Assembly (NCBI RefSeq): GCF_037126175.1
Contig: NZ_CP146986.1
Location: 4,535,001 to 4,599,000 of the forward strand
Direction of reading: 5' to 3'
DNA: 64,000 nucleotides
DNA from: Pseudomonas sp. RSB 5.4
Lineage (GTDB): Bacteria; Pseudomonadota; Gammaproteobacteria; Pseudomonadales; Pseudomonadaceae
Shown in pieces: positions 8,505 to 17,275 of the stretch (the stretch's first letter is position 1; each line of letters starts with the position of its first letter). The notes under the pieces were generated by a model. It worked only from the letters and a program-made list of their open reading frames with translations. It did not search any database and had not been told where the DNA came from. The translations under genes were made by a program, and so were the position numbers.

Positions 8505-8978
8505 TCAATCCGGCAGATGCCCCAATGGCAACGCCCCCGGGGTCTTCACCGTGTGAATCGCAAAGTTGCTGCGAATGTCACTCACCCCCGGCAGCTTCAG
8601 CAGGCAGCCGCTGAGAAACCGGTCATACGCGCGCAAGTCCGGCACCACCACCTGCAACAGAAAATCCGACTCCCCCGACACCAGAAACGCCGAAATCACC
8701 TCCGGCAACGCCGTCACCGCCGCATAAAAGGCTTCGGCCTGTTCATCGTTGTGGCGCTCGACCTTGACCCCGACAAATACCGTCAGCCCCAGTCCCACTT
8801 CATCGCGATCGAGGTTGGCCTGGTAGCCGCGAATCACCCCGGCCTCCTCCAGCATCCGCACCCGGCGCAGGCACGGTGACGCCGACAGGCCGATCTCGTC
8901 CGCCAGTTCGACGTTGCTCAGGCGTCCGTCCCGTTGCAGGGCGGCGAGAATCTTGCGATCGAAGGCGTCGAGTTTCAT
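8505..8978 (-). CDS. Lrp/AsnC-family transcriptional regulator
   Basis: A 157-residue regulator of the leucine-responsive family. The N-terminal helix-turn-helix spans about residues 4-60 (DRKILAALQRDGRLSNVELA...GLSASPCLRRVRMLEEAGVI). A C-terminal ligand-binding RAM domain follows (VISAFLVSGESDFLLQVVVPD). The length is normal. It is divergent from a LysE-type exporter gene starting at 9123, an arrangement common when an Lrp-type protein controls amino-acid export; control of that neighbour is inferred. The shared 144-base intergenic region should hold both promoters. Confidence 0.93.
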   Translation of the reverse strand: MKLDAFDRKILAALQRDGRLSNVELADEIGLSASPCLRRVRMLEEAGVIRGYQANLDRDEVGLGLTVFVGVKVERHNDEQAEAFYAAVTALPEVISAFLVSGESDFLLQVVVPDLRAYDRFLSGCLLKLPGVSDIRSNFAIHTVKTPGALPLGHLPD

Positions 8979-9122
8979 GTTTGGCAGATCCTGATGGTCA
9001 GATCGAAAAAAGAAAGCAGGTTATGCCAATACAGACCCATTTTGAAGCCGACTACGCAAGCACCTGCTCCACCCTTCGGCCATAGACTGAGCCGACCGAA
9101 TCGACAACGAAAGGGCGGCAGC

Positions 9123-9752
9123 ATGGCAGGTATGTGGATGTTTTTTCTGGCGCTGGCGGTGGTGTATCTGTTGCCTGGGCCGGACATGATCTTGCTGTTG
9201 CAAACCGGCGCCCGGCAGGGCCGCGGCGCCGCGCTGGCCACCGCGGTGGGCCTGGCGATTGCTCGGGGATGTCATGTCGCATTGGCGGCGTTGGGACTGG
9301 CGGCGCTGTTCAAAGCCGCGCCGTGGACGTTCGACGTGGTACGTCTGGCCGGGGCGGCCTATCTGCTGTGGATCGGCATTCAATGCCTGCGCAGCACTTT
9401 GCTGCCGGACCTGAATGCCGCCGGTGTGACCGACGTCCACGGACAGTGGCGTGAAGCGATCCGCCGTGGCTTGCTGACCAATCTGCTCAACCCCAAGGCG
9501 CTGCTGTTCTGCTCGGTGCTGCTTCCGCAATTTATCGTCGCCGACGGTGCCCCGGTGCTGACGCAGTTCGCCATCCTCGGCATGTTGCTGGTGGCTGCCG
9601 GGCTGCTGTTTGACTCGACTTACGCGCTGATCGGCGCCGCATTGGGCCGCTGGCTGCAACGCAGTCCCTCGGCCCAACGCTTGCAGCAGTGGCTGTTCGG
9701 CAGCCTGTTGATCGGCTTCGCCCTGCGCCTGACGTTCGTGCAACAGGCCTAG
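9123..9752 (+). CDS. LysE/RhtB-family amino-acid exporter
   Basis: A 209-residue inner-membrane protein with about six membrane segments. It carries the LysE-family N-terminal signature PGPDMILLLQTGARQGRGAALATAVGLA and the central NPKALLFCSVLLPQF motif. The ATG at 9123 is chosen because the conserved family N-terminus starts there and an A/G-rich site precedes it; the frame is open upstream but does not look coding. Probable role: efflux of an amino acid or related metabolite, under the divergent Lrp-type regulator. Its end overlaps the end of the convergent gene on the other strand by 4 bases. Confidence 0.92.
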   Translation: MAGMWMFFLALAVVYLLPGPDMILLLQTGARQGRGAALATAVGLAIARGCHVALAALGLAALFKAAPWTFDVVRLAGAAYLLWIGIQCLRSTLLPDLNAAGVTDVHGQWREAIRRGLLTNLLNPKALLFCSVLLPQFIVADGAPVLTQFAILGMLLVAAGLLFDSTYALIGAALGRWLQRSPSAQRLQQWLFGSLLIGFALRLTFVQQA

Positions 9753-11890
9753 TCTTTGCGCGCCGCCCGGCGTTGCCGACGAGTGATCAGGAACAACGCA
9801 ACGCCGACCACCAGCACCGCCCCACCGATCTGCACCGGCCATTTGTAAGGGCGCAGTGCCGAACGCGCGGCATCGGTGACTTGGGTGACGTAGCGCTTGT
9901 CGGCGTTTTCAAAGTCCGGGTACGGGCACTGATGACCGAAATCCACCGCCCACGGCACGTAAGCACCTTCCTTCACATAGCGTTCATAGAGATCGCTCTG
10001 TTCCTGCAGGCTGCTGTTCCAACCGGCGGCGTTGCACAACACGGCAGCAAACGCCTGACTGGTGTGCGGCAGGTTGTCGGCGGCACGACTGGCCAGCGCG
10101 GTGGCAACGAAGCGGTAGTGATAACGCTCGTCCGGCTTGGCTTCGCTGGCTTGCTGACGTTTGACTTCGTCTTCAGACACCAGCGGCCCGACTTTCAGCG
10201 CGGCGTTTTCCAGGCTGTAGTTGCCGCCGAACGTGGCGTAATCCGGTGCCATCTCGTAACCGAGAATATCCATACCCCACTCGCGAGCCGTCCAGGCAGC
10301 GTTGTACAACGCACTGGCGCGTTTGGTCGGCCACCAGGCGCTGTCGGCTTTCAGACGCTGCTGGCCGTAGAGTTTCGCTTTGTTTTGCAGGTCGGGATTG
10401 TCGAAGTAGCCGACCGCTTCTTCATACCGCCCCTCACGCAACAGACGTCGGCCCAGCAGATTGCGCAGGCTGGCGGCAACCGGCAACTGCACATAGTTGT
10501 CGCGCTCCTGCTGGGTCAGCGGCGGTGGCGCCGGCACGTTGTCATCGACGTAGCGTTTCAGTTCATCGACCGTCAGCACCCGCTCGGCCACTGTCGCGGC
10601 GTCGAACCAATAGATGTTGTTGCTGCGGTACAACTGAACAAAGGCTTGCAGGTATTCACCGCGTTGCAGCGCCAGGATCGCGCTCTCGCCTTCGACCCGG
10701 CATTTGGGCTGAACGGTTTCAAAGTCCCAGTCCTGCGTGCGCCGATATCCCCAGTCCTCGGCCTGCGGAAAGGCCTGCGCGGCTTTGGAATAGGCGGCAG
10801 CCGCGGCATTTTTATCGCCGTCACGCACCGCCAGTTTGGCCCGCAACCACCACGCAAGGCCGCCGTCACCGGCGTGTTCGAGAAAGGCCTTGGCGTTGGT
10901 GTAATCGCCCTGTTGATAATTAACCGCCGCCAGCCGGTCGGCGTTGTCGAAGCTGCCGCGGGTGCTGTTCTGCAGGAGCTTGACCAGTTTCTTCTGGTTT
11001 GGCGGCTCATCGCCGAATGACCAGCCCTGACGACTGATCAACGAGGCGGTGACCAGTTGTTGCACCGAAGGGTGTTCGAGCAACTTCACCAGTTGCTCCT
11101 CGGGCAACTGCGCCAGATCATTCATCAGCAGCTTGAGCGAGGTATTGCCCACCGCCGAACCGTGCAGGTTCTGCGCTTCGTACAATTCGATGGCGCCGGC
11201 CCAATCGCCCGAAGTGCGCAGTACCCGCGCCTCTTCGCCGAGGCTGGCGACGCCCAGTTCCAACGGGTCACTGAAACCGTCGATGCTCAACTGACGAGCC
11301 TGGCGGAAGGCATCTCGTGCCTGCTCCAGTGCATCGATGGCGTTGTTGGCCTCGGTACTTCTGGCCACCCACGCACGGCCCAGCGAGTAAGCCGCCCAAG
11401 TGCTGCGCAACGGTCGTTGCTCGGCCGGCAACGCCAGCAACTGGCGGAAATACTCGACCGCCAGTTGATAGTCGCCCGCGCCGAACGCCACGGCACCAGC
11501 CAGGTACAGGCGAATCTCCGCCGGCAGGCTGGCGCCCTGCACATCGACCTGATGCGCATCCGTCAGGCTGCGTAGCTGTTTGACCAGCGCTTGCTCTTCG
11601 GCTGTGAGACCGGCCTGCTCGGCCTTGTCACGCTGATTGGCAGGCTCGGTCGGTTCAGCGTAAAAATCGTTGGGGTTGTAGGTCGCCGCGGTGACGTTCT
11701 TCAGCCCGGGAATGGCTTTGCCCAGGCGGCTGAGCTCAAAGTTGAAGTTGCCCTCCGGCAGCTCGGCCAGGGTCTGCCCGCGATTGTCGAGCAGGCGCAT
11801 CGGGAAGTCCGGGCCGCAGGCCAGCGCCGAACCCAGCGGCAGGCTGAGGCTCAGACAGAGCAGATGGCGGGGCCAGTTACGGGTCAACAT
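9749..11890 (-). CDS. Exported hypothetical protein with helical repeats and C-terminal membrane anchor
   Basis: A 713-residue protein whose family I cannot name. It starts MLTRNWPRHLLCLSLSLPLGSALAC, a signal peptide with a possible lipobox (ALAC). The body is alpha-helical and rich in Ala, Leu, Glu and Tyr with TPR-like stretches (for example GAGDYQLAVEYFRQLLALPAEQ and GDWAGAIELYEAQ). Near the C-terminus it has a hydrophobic segment (IGGAVLVVGVALFLITRRQRR) followed by basic residues. The ATG at 11890 is preceded by a strong AAGGAGGT. The gene overlaps the preceding DUF3142 gene by 14 bases, so the two are one operon and their products may work together in the envelope. Confidence 0.8.
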   Translation of the reverse strand: MLTRNWPRHLLCLSLSLPLGSALACGPDFPMRLLDNRGQTLAELPEGNFNFELSRLGKAIPGLKNVTAATYNPNDFYAEPTEPANQRDKAEQAGLTAEEQALVKQLRSLTDAHQVDVQGASLPAEIRLYLAGAVAFGAGDYQLAVEYFRQLLALPAEQRPLRSTWAAYSLGRAWVARSTEANNAIDALEQARDAFRQARQLSIDGFSDPLELGVASLGEEARVLRTSGDWAGAIELYEAQNLHGSAVGNTSLKLLMNDLAQLPEEQLVKLLEHPSVQQLVTASLISRQGWSFGDEPPNQKKLVKLLQNSTRGSFDNADRLAAVNYQQGDYTNAKAFLEHAGDGGLAWWLRAKLAVRDGDKNAAAAAYSKAAQAFPQAEDWGYRRTQDWDFETVQPKCRVEGESAILALQRGEYLQAFVQLYRSNNIYWFDAATVAERVLTVDELKRYVDDNVPAPPPLTQQERDNYVQLPVAASLRNLLGRRLLREGRYEEAVGYFDNPDLQNKAKLYGQQRLKADSAWWPTKRASALYNAAWTAREWGMDILGYEMAPDYATFGGNYSLENAALKVGPLVSEDEVKRQQASEAKPDERYHYRFVATALASRAADNLPHTSQAFAAVLCNAAGWNSSLQEQSDLYERYVKEGAYVPWAVDFGHQCPYPDFENADKRYVTQVTDAARSALRPYKWPVQIGGAVLVVGVALFLITRRQRRAARKD

Positions 11891-13070
11891 GCGAACCTCC
11901 TTGATCAATAAATGCACAGCGCGCCCAACCAATGGCGCGTTGCCCGCCCGCCGGCAGACGACCGTCGCGCTGGCGGGTGAAGGTAAGCAGATCCGGGCCT
12001 TGTTGCAACGCATAACCGGCGAGCGCGTCGGCGCCTTCGCAATCGCGCGCCTTCACGGTGATGCGTGCGGGCCAGGCGTTGTCGAGGTTACCGCGGTTGT
12101 TGAGGGCGATGTCATAGAGGCCATTACTCTCGCTGAGCGTCAGGCTCAGTTGACTGCTCAATGCTTCGCCACGGGCGACGGCACGCAGCGTGCTCAGGCT
12201 CCAGGCGCGACGATCGTTGACCAGCGGCAGGCGAAACCAGATCAGACCGGCCAGATGCGCCGGGCGATCCTCCCGCAACTCCTTGGCCAGTCGGCTCAAT
12301 TGCTGCGGATCGGCGAGCAATTCGCGCCGTTGTCCGCCGCGCTCAAGTGGCACTTCACTTTCCACCACCGGGGCGCCGTCAGCATCCGGCAACAGCGCCA
12401 CACCGTAGGCCGGCAGTGCCAGATAAAACGGTTTGTCGGTTACCCGCCCCCAAGCCTCGGCCCAGCGCCGCGCCTGCTCGGGGTCGAACAGACCGCGACG
12501 CGGATCGCTGACCGCATGCACCTGCAGCACACTGCTGTCGACACTTGCCAGCAGCGCCGGCAGTTGCGGACTGTCGAGCCAGGCCGGCAACGCAGTGATG
12601 CTCAGCGGCAGGCTGGCCGGCAATGCGCCGCGCAGATGGAGAAGGAATTCGGTATAGGCCGGCAGACGCGCATTCCCGGCGTCGTGATCGATCTCGATGC
12701 CGCTCAGGATCAGCCCCTGCCCTTGCCAGTCTGCCAGCACCTGGAGGATCTGTGCCGTGACTTGTTGCTCGTCGAGCGCCTTGAGCTGGCCGTCAAGACG
12801 GATCACCGCAATCAACGGCCGAGCATCCTGTTTGAGCAACGCCGGATCGATGCGCGCGCGGCTCCATCCGGCATTCGGAAAGGCCTGCAACGCCAGCACC
12901 CGCAGCGTCGAAAAGTCGCCGCGACTGTCTTTCAGTGCAAGCTCATGAGCCGGCGTCCAATGCCGCTGCCAGACGTAGAGCTGCTGATCGAGCGGCGCTG
13001 CATCCTGTCGTTCACAGGCGCAGAGCAACAACACAGCCAGCATGGCCGACAAGCCGACGATAACGCGCAT
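11877..13070 (-). CDS. DUF3142-family lipoprotein
   Basis: A 397-residue protein with a lipoprotein signal (MRVIVGLSAMLAVLLLCAC), so probably anchored to a membrane facing the periplasm. The body (LYVWQRHWTP near the start, then GIEIDHDAG, LPLSITALPAWL, KPFYLALPAYGVAL) looks like a TIM-barrel glycoside-hydrolase-like fold, and I assign it to DUF3142 from memory of the family. No enzymatic activity is established. The acidic residues in GIEIDHD could be catalytic; this is speculation. It is the first gene of a two-gene operon with the TPR-like exported protein downstream. Confidence 0.75.
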   Translation of the reverse strand: MRVIVGLSAMLAVLLLCACERQDAAPLDQQLYVWQRHWTPAHELALKDSRGDFSTLRVLALQAFPNAGWSRARIDPALLKQDARPLIAVIRLDGQLKALDEQQVTAQILQVLADWQGQGLILSGIEIDHDAGNARLPAYTEFLLHLRGALPASLPLSITALPAWLDSPQLPALLASVDSSVLQVHAVSDPRRGLFDPEQARRWAEAWGRVTDKPFYLALPAYGVALLPDADGAPVVESEVPLERGGQRRELLADPQQLSRLAKELREDRPAHLAGLIWFRLPLVNDRRAWSLSTLRAVARGEALSSQLSLTLSESNGLYDIALNNRGNLDNAWPARITVKARDCEGADALAGYALQQGPDLLTFTRQRDGRLPAGGQRAIGWARCAFIDQGGSHVDP

Positions 13071-13117
13071 ACCTTGCAGATCCCTGAGACATCAGGCTGC
13101 AAGGTTACACAAACCGC

Positions 13118-13945
13118 TCAAGGCTTGCGGGCAATGATCACCTGACTTTTCGCCACCACCGCATCCAGCGCCTGCTTGATCTGCGCGCCGCGTGGCGAGT
13201 CGAGCACGGTTTGCCAGGTGTTGGCCCAATGCTCGAGCAACGGGTGATCCGGGTTACTGAAATCGACCTTGGCCTCCCAGAACAGCAGCATCCACATCGA
13301 CCAGTAAAACCCGTACTGGCTGTGGCTGATGATCTCCAGCCCGGCGTCGCTGACCATCGTCTTGAACTGCGCTTCACTGATGATGCGAATGTGGTTGGGC
13401 TTCTGGAAATACTCCGGCGCCGCAATGTCCTTCTGCAGATCTTCAGAGCTTGGGTGCGGCACGCTCAACAGGTACAGCGCACCGGACTGGCCGACCCGCA
13501 CCAGTTCGGCGAGAAACTGCGCCGGGTCGTCGACGTGCTCGATGACTTCGGTGGACACCACCCGGGTGGCGGTGCCGTCGGCAATCGGCAACGGATTGCA
13601 GTCGGTGATGTGGCACTCGACGCTGCGCGCCGGGGTATCGCTCAAGCGCTGGCGGGTGGCCTCGACCTTGGCGCCATCGATGTCGGCAATGATGATCTTC
13701 GCCCCGCGCATGCCGCAAAAGTGCACGTTGCCGCCGTCACCACAGCCGACATCGAGCAAGGTGTCATCGGCGGTCACCGGAAAACCCTTGAACAGCTCAC
13801 CGGTCTCCTGATTGAACCAGCCGCTGAGCTTGGCGTCGTAGAGGCCGAGCATGTACGGATCGACCTTGTCCGCCACCGGGGCGGCAGGTTGCGCGGGGGC
13901 CGGTGCAGGCGTCGCCGCCGTGAGTTTTTTCAAGAGGCTCAGCAT
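13118..13945 (-). CDS. Class I SAM-dependent methyltransferase of the A-band modification cluster
   Basis: A 275-residue methyltransferase with SAM-binding motif LLDVGCGDGGNVHF at about residues 62-75 and a motif II-like TEVIEHVDDP. It corresponds in position and type to PA5459 of P. aeruginosa, one of five genes next to the A-band locus reported to be needed for normal common polysaccharide antigen. It probably methylates rhamnose at or near the chain end. It is a clear paralogue of the gene at 15090-15974: both share the LLKGF/LFKGF-TADDTLLDVGCG block and end KSQVIIARKP. It overlaps the upstream acyltransferase gene by 7 bases and is the last gene of the operon. Confidence 0.85.
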   Translation of the reverse strand: MLSLLKKLTAATPAPAPAQPAAPVADKVDPYMLGLYDAKLSGWFNQETGELFKGFPVTADDTLLDVGCGDGGNVHFCGMRGAKIIIADIDGAKVEATRQRLSDTPARSVECHITDCNPLPIADGTATRVVSTEVIEHVDDPAQFLAELVRVGQSGALYLLSVPHPSSEDLQKDIAAPEYFQKPNHIRIISEAQFKTMVSDAGLEIISHSQYGFYWSMWMLLFWEAKVDFSNPDHPLLEHWANTWQTVLDSPRGAQIKQALDAVVAKSQVIIARKP

Positions 13946-15093
13946 GAGGTGGCTCCGGGGGTTGAAACGGCGGGTCGGGACGTATCGAGGCGCCGCACCA
14001 GAGCGGCACCGCGATTGCGCATCGGCATTTCGATGAAGCGGTAGTTCAGCTCGCTGAGCAGCACGATCAAGCCGCAGGCGATCAGCAAAGTGGGAATCGG
14101 GTGCCCGGCCGGACTCGGCAAACCGGCAGCCTGCAAGCGGAAGGTCAGTTCACGCACCAGCAGGTAGGCCGGGATGTGAATCAGGTAAATGCCGTAGGAA
14201 CGACTGCCGATCCACGCCATCAGCCGTTGCAGGTGGCCTGCCGGCAGCAGGTAATCGCGGTTGTACGAGGCGATCCACACCAGCAGCGCACCGAGCACGG
14301 CAATCGAGCCGATGCGGTAAGGCGCGAAGGTGAAACGGTCGGTGGCCATGAAACTCATCAGCAGTGCCACGCCGATCAGCACTGATACCCCGGTCCAAGG
14401 CCGCCGCAGAAACGTCGGCTGCCAGCGCTGGTAAGAAGGTTGCGCACTCCACAGCGCCAGCAGCACGCCGAGCGCCAAGGCATCAGTGCGTACCACCATC
14501 AGCAACGGTGTGCGCAGGGTGAACAGCTGCACCGCGACCAGCGCCAGCAAGGCCCAGACCAGATGCTTGCGGCACACCATAATCAGCAGCGGGAACAGCA
14601 GGTAAAACTGCTCCTCCAGCGCCAGGCTCCAGTAGACGAAACTGCTGCCGTATTCGTAATGAAAGAAGCTGTCGGCAAAACGGAAATTGGCGTACTGCAA
14701 CACCCCCGCCAGCGTCGCCTGCAGGTTGGCGTGCAAGCTGCCAAAGGCACCGGAGCGGTTGAGAAACACACACGCGAGGAGAATCAGCGCCAGCCACAAC
14801 CAGGCCGACGGCAACAGGCGAAACACCCGCCGCAGCCAGAAATTGCGCGTCTGCTGCCAGTACTCCTGACGCGTCGTGCAGCCTTGCAGCGCGGGGATCA
14901 GGCTGCGCGCGATGACAAAGCCGGAGATCGCGAAAAACAGATCGACGCCCCACCACGGTTGCGCCCAGGCGTGGATTTTTTCCAGCAGCGGTACCGTGTC
15001 GGTGAACAGACTGCCCTGCAAGTGATGGAACAACACCCCGAGCACGGCGACGGCGCGCAGCACCTCGATGTCCATGATCCGCCTGGCGCTCAT
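13939..15093 (-). CDS. Acyltransferase family 3 (OafA/YrhL-like) membrane protein
   Basis: A 384-residue integral membrane acyltransferase, likely adding an acetyl or similar group to a surface polysaccharide. Family features: N-terminal RRIMDIEVLRAVAVLGVLFHH, with the conserved Arg and His used in acyl transfer, WWGVDLFFAISGFVIARSLI, and about ten membrane segments. It matches PA5458 in the A-band accessory gene set by order and type. The start overlaps the end of the preceding methyltransferase gene by 4 bases. It sits between two paralogous methyltransferase genes. Confidence 0.9.
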   Translation of the reverse strand: MSARRIMDIEVLRAVAVLGVLFHHLQGSLFTDTVPLLEKIHAWAQPWWGVDLFFAISGFVIARSLIPALQGCTTRQEYWQQTRNFWLRRVFRLLPSAWLWLALILLACVFLNRSGAFGSLHANLQATLAGVLQYANFRFADSFFHYEYGSSFVYWSLALEEQFYLLFPLLIMVCRKHLVWALLALVAVQLFTLRTPLLMVVRTDALALGVLLALWSAQPSYQRWQPTFLRRPWTGVSVLIGVALLMSFMATDRFTFAPYRIGSIAVLGALLVWIASYNRDYLLPAGHLQRLMAWIGSRSYGIYLIHIPAYLLVRELTFRLQAAGLPSPAGHPIPTLLIACGLIVLLSELNYRFIEMPMRNRGAALVRRLDTSRPAVSTPGATSC

Positions 15094-15974
15094 GGCTGAC
15101 TCCCGGTACGGTTGTCGCCAGCCAGCGGTTTGCGGGCAATGATCACCTGGCTCTTGGGCATGAAGCGGTCGAGCATCTGCTTGATGGCCAAACCGTCGGG
15201 CTGCGCCAGCAGGTCTTGCCAGGTGCGCGCCCAGCTCTCCATCAGCGGCGGATACGGCGCCTGAATCCGGTCGCGTACCGCGCCACCGAGGTCACGGCCG
15301 GCGGCGCGTTCGCTGGCCCAGAAGAAAATCATGCCCATCACCCAGAAGAACCCGCTGGCCTGTCGATGCTCGATCACCAGCCCGGCGTTCTCCACCAGTT
15401 CGGCAAAGCGCTGCTCAGTGAAAATCTGCACATGATTGGGCGTCTGGTAATAACTGGCCGGGGCGATGCCCTGTTGCAGATGCTCGCCCACCGGCGCCGG
15501 AACACTCAGCAGGTACTGCGCGCCCGGGCGGCCCATGCGCACCAGCTCGGTCATGAACGGTTCGGGCTGGTCGATGTGCTCCAGCACTTCCATGCACACC
15601 ACTTTGCTCGCGCAACCGGCGGCCAGCGGCAGTGGCAGGCTGTTGCTGACCAGCCCCAGGTTCGGTTGGTTGCTCTGCGCCTCAACCTGCCGGGCCAGAT
15701 CGCGGACCTTGGCATGTTCGCTGTCGGTGAAAATCACCGACGCACCCTGGCGCACGGCAAACAACGTCGCCACGCCTTCGCCGCAACCGACGTCGAGCAA
15801 GGTGTCGTCAGCGGTGATCGCGAAGCCCTTGAGCAATTCACCACTGTCGGGCAAAAACCAGCCATCGAGAATCGCATCATGCAACCCCACGTCCCGTGGC
15901 GAAACCTGACCGGGCGGCTCAGGTGCAACAGGCACGGATACCGGGCGCAAGCGTGCAAGCAGGCGCCGGATCAT
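15090..15974 (-). CDS. Class I SAM-dependent methyltransferase of the A-band modification cluster (second copy)
   Basis: A 294-residue methyltransferase with SAM motif LLDVGCGEGVATLFAV at about residues 58-73 and motif CMEVLEHIDQPEPF. It shares the overall plan and C-terminal KSQVIIARKP with the gene at 13118-13945, so the two arose by duplication. It corresponds to PA5457 by order. The likely substrate is a D-rhamnose residue or terminal sugar of the A-band polymer. It overlaps neighbours on both sides by 4 bases. Confidence 0.85.
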   Translation of the reverse strand: MIRRLLARLRPVSVPVAPEPPGQVSPRDVGLHDAILDGWFLPDSGELLKGFAITADDTLLDVGCGEGVATLFAVRQGASVIFTDSEHAKVRDLARQVEAQSNQPNLGLVSNSLPLPLAAGCASKVVCMEVLEHIDQPEPFMTELVRMGRPGAQYLLSVPAPVGEHLQQGIAPASYYQTPNHVQIFTEQRFAELVENAGLVIEHRQASGFFWVMGMIFFWASERAAGRDLGGAVRDRIQAPYPPLMESWARTWQDLLAQPDGLAIKQMLDRFMPKSQVIIARKPLAGDNRTGSQP

Positions 15975-17275
15975 GCGCTCGCGGCTTCCACGGGCAACGC
16001 TTTGATGGCTTGCGCACGCTGGGCAAAAAACGTCCGTAGACGCTCTTCAGCGCTCGCCTGACTGCAGAATTTCTGCAGGTTGTGCACGGCATGTTCAGAC
16101 ATCCGCGCATAGCGTTCGACATCGTTTTGCGCCACCGCGTAACTGTCGCGATACGCCGCGCACAGCGAGTCCCAATCGGTCATGTAGCGCAGGGTACGGT
16201 AGGCCGCCCGTGGGTCGTGGGGCCAGGCCGTCAGTTCCTCGGTGGAAGCAACGATAAATGCATTGTCGCTGTCGACATAGTCGGCCATCGCCGTGTTCAG
16301 CGGCGCAATCGCCGGTTTGCCGCAGGACATGAACTCCATCAGCGGCAGGCACTGCCCTTCGCCATAGGAGCTGTTGACCACGTAGCTGGTGGCCTGCACC
16401 AGCGCCTCATAATCGGCGTCCGCCAGATACCCGTGGATCAGCACGATCCGGCACTGGTAGGACTGGTTCTTGTACAGGTGATGCAGCATGTCGCTCAGGG
16501 CATTGGCGATGTCATGGTGCGTGAGCTTGAGCACCAGCGTGGCATCGGCGACCTCACGGAACGTGGTGCAGAAGGCACTGATCATGTCCTGCCAGTTCTT
16601 GCGTCCATCGTACGGGTTGAACACCGAGGTATAGACCACGCCGTCCAGCTGCAACTGGCAGTCCTGCGGCGGGCCGGCAAACGACAGCGGCGTGCCTTCG
16701 CACAACCCAGGCGGACCGTACGCCCGCAGGTCGACGGTGCGACTGTCGAGCAGCAGCCCGCGCAGCTTCAACTGTACCGCTTCAACCACTGGCTGCTTGC
16801 GCAACTGCGCACCGCGTGCGGCGAAGCGATCCCACACTGGAGCGGGAATCGCGCAGATCGGGTAATCCGCGCCCATCACCTCACAGACCGCATTCACCGT
16901 GAAGCTCGAATGGGTGATCGCCATACCGCAGGCGTTCAACACCACGCGCCAGTCGTGACGCGGCTCGCCGAGCCAGCTCTCGGTGGGGATGGTGCTGAAC
17001 TCCCAGGCAAATACCGGGATGGTCGGGCAGGCGTAATGAATCGGCGTGCGATGCGGCGGCGAGAACGACAGAAACACGCACGCCTCGCCACGGCTCAGGC
17101 AATCGAAGTACAGGCGATCGACCAGCTCGTCAGGGTTGCTCACTTCAATCACTTGCCCCAGGCGCTCCAGCACCGGGCGGAATTCCTTGAGGACAAAGTA
17201 GTAACTGTATTCGGGCCGGCCGAGGTTCTGCTGGATGTTGCTCTTGTTGGTTTCGGAATGAATGATGATCAGCAT
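15971..17275 (-). CDS. GT4-type glycosyltransferase-like protein of the A-band accessory cluster
   Basis: A 434-residue protein with a GT-B, family-4-like C-terminal half. Features: VFNPYDGRKNWQDMISAF (acceptor/donor hinge region) and the EX7E-type nucleotide-sugar motif region GEGQCLPLMEFMSCGKPAIAP at about 325-345. The N-terminus LGRPEYSYYFVLKEFRPVLERLGQV is nearly the same as in the next gene upstream, so they are paralogues. It corresponds to PA5456. The donor is unknown; GDP-D-rhamnose or another sugar is plausible. The start overlaps the upstream stop codon by 7 bases. Confidence 0.83.
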   Translation of the reverse strand: MLIIIHSETNKSNIQQNLGRPEYSYYFVLKEFRPVLERLGQVIEVSNPDELVDRLYFDCLSRGEACVFLSFSPPHRTPIHYACPTIPVFAWEFSTIPTESWLGEPRHDWRVVLNACGMAITHSSFTVNAVCEVMGADYPICAIPAPVWDRFAARGAQLRKQPVVEAVQLKLRGLLLDSRTVDLRAYGPPGLCEGTPLSFAGPPQDCQLQLDGVVYTSVFNPYDGRKNWQDMISAFCTTFREVADATLVLKLTHHDIANALSDMLHHLYKNQSYQCRIVLIHGYLADADYEALVQATSYVVNSSYGEGQCLPLMEFMSCGKPAIAPLNTAMADYVDSDNAFIVASTEELTAWPHDPRAAYRTLRYMTDWDSLCAAYRDSYAVAQNDVERYARMSEHAVHNLQKFCSQASAEERLRTFFAQRAQAIKALPVEAASA

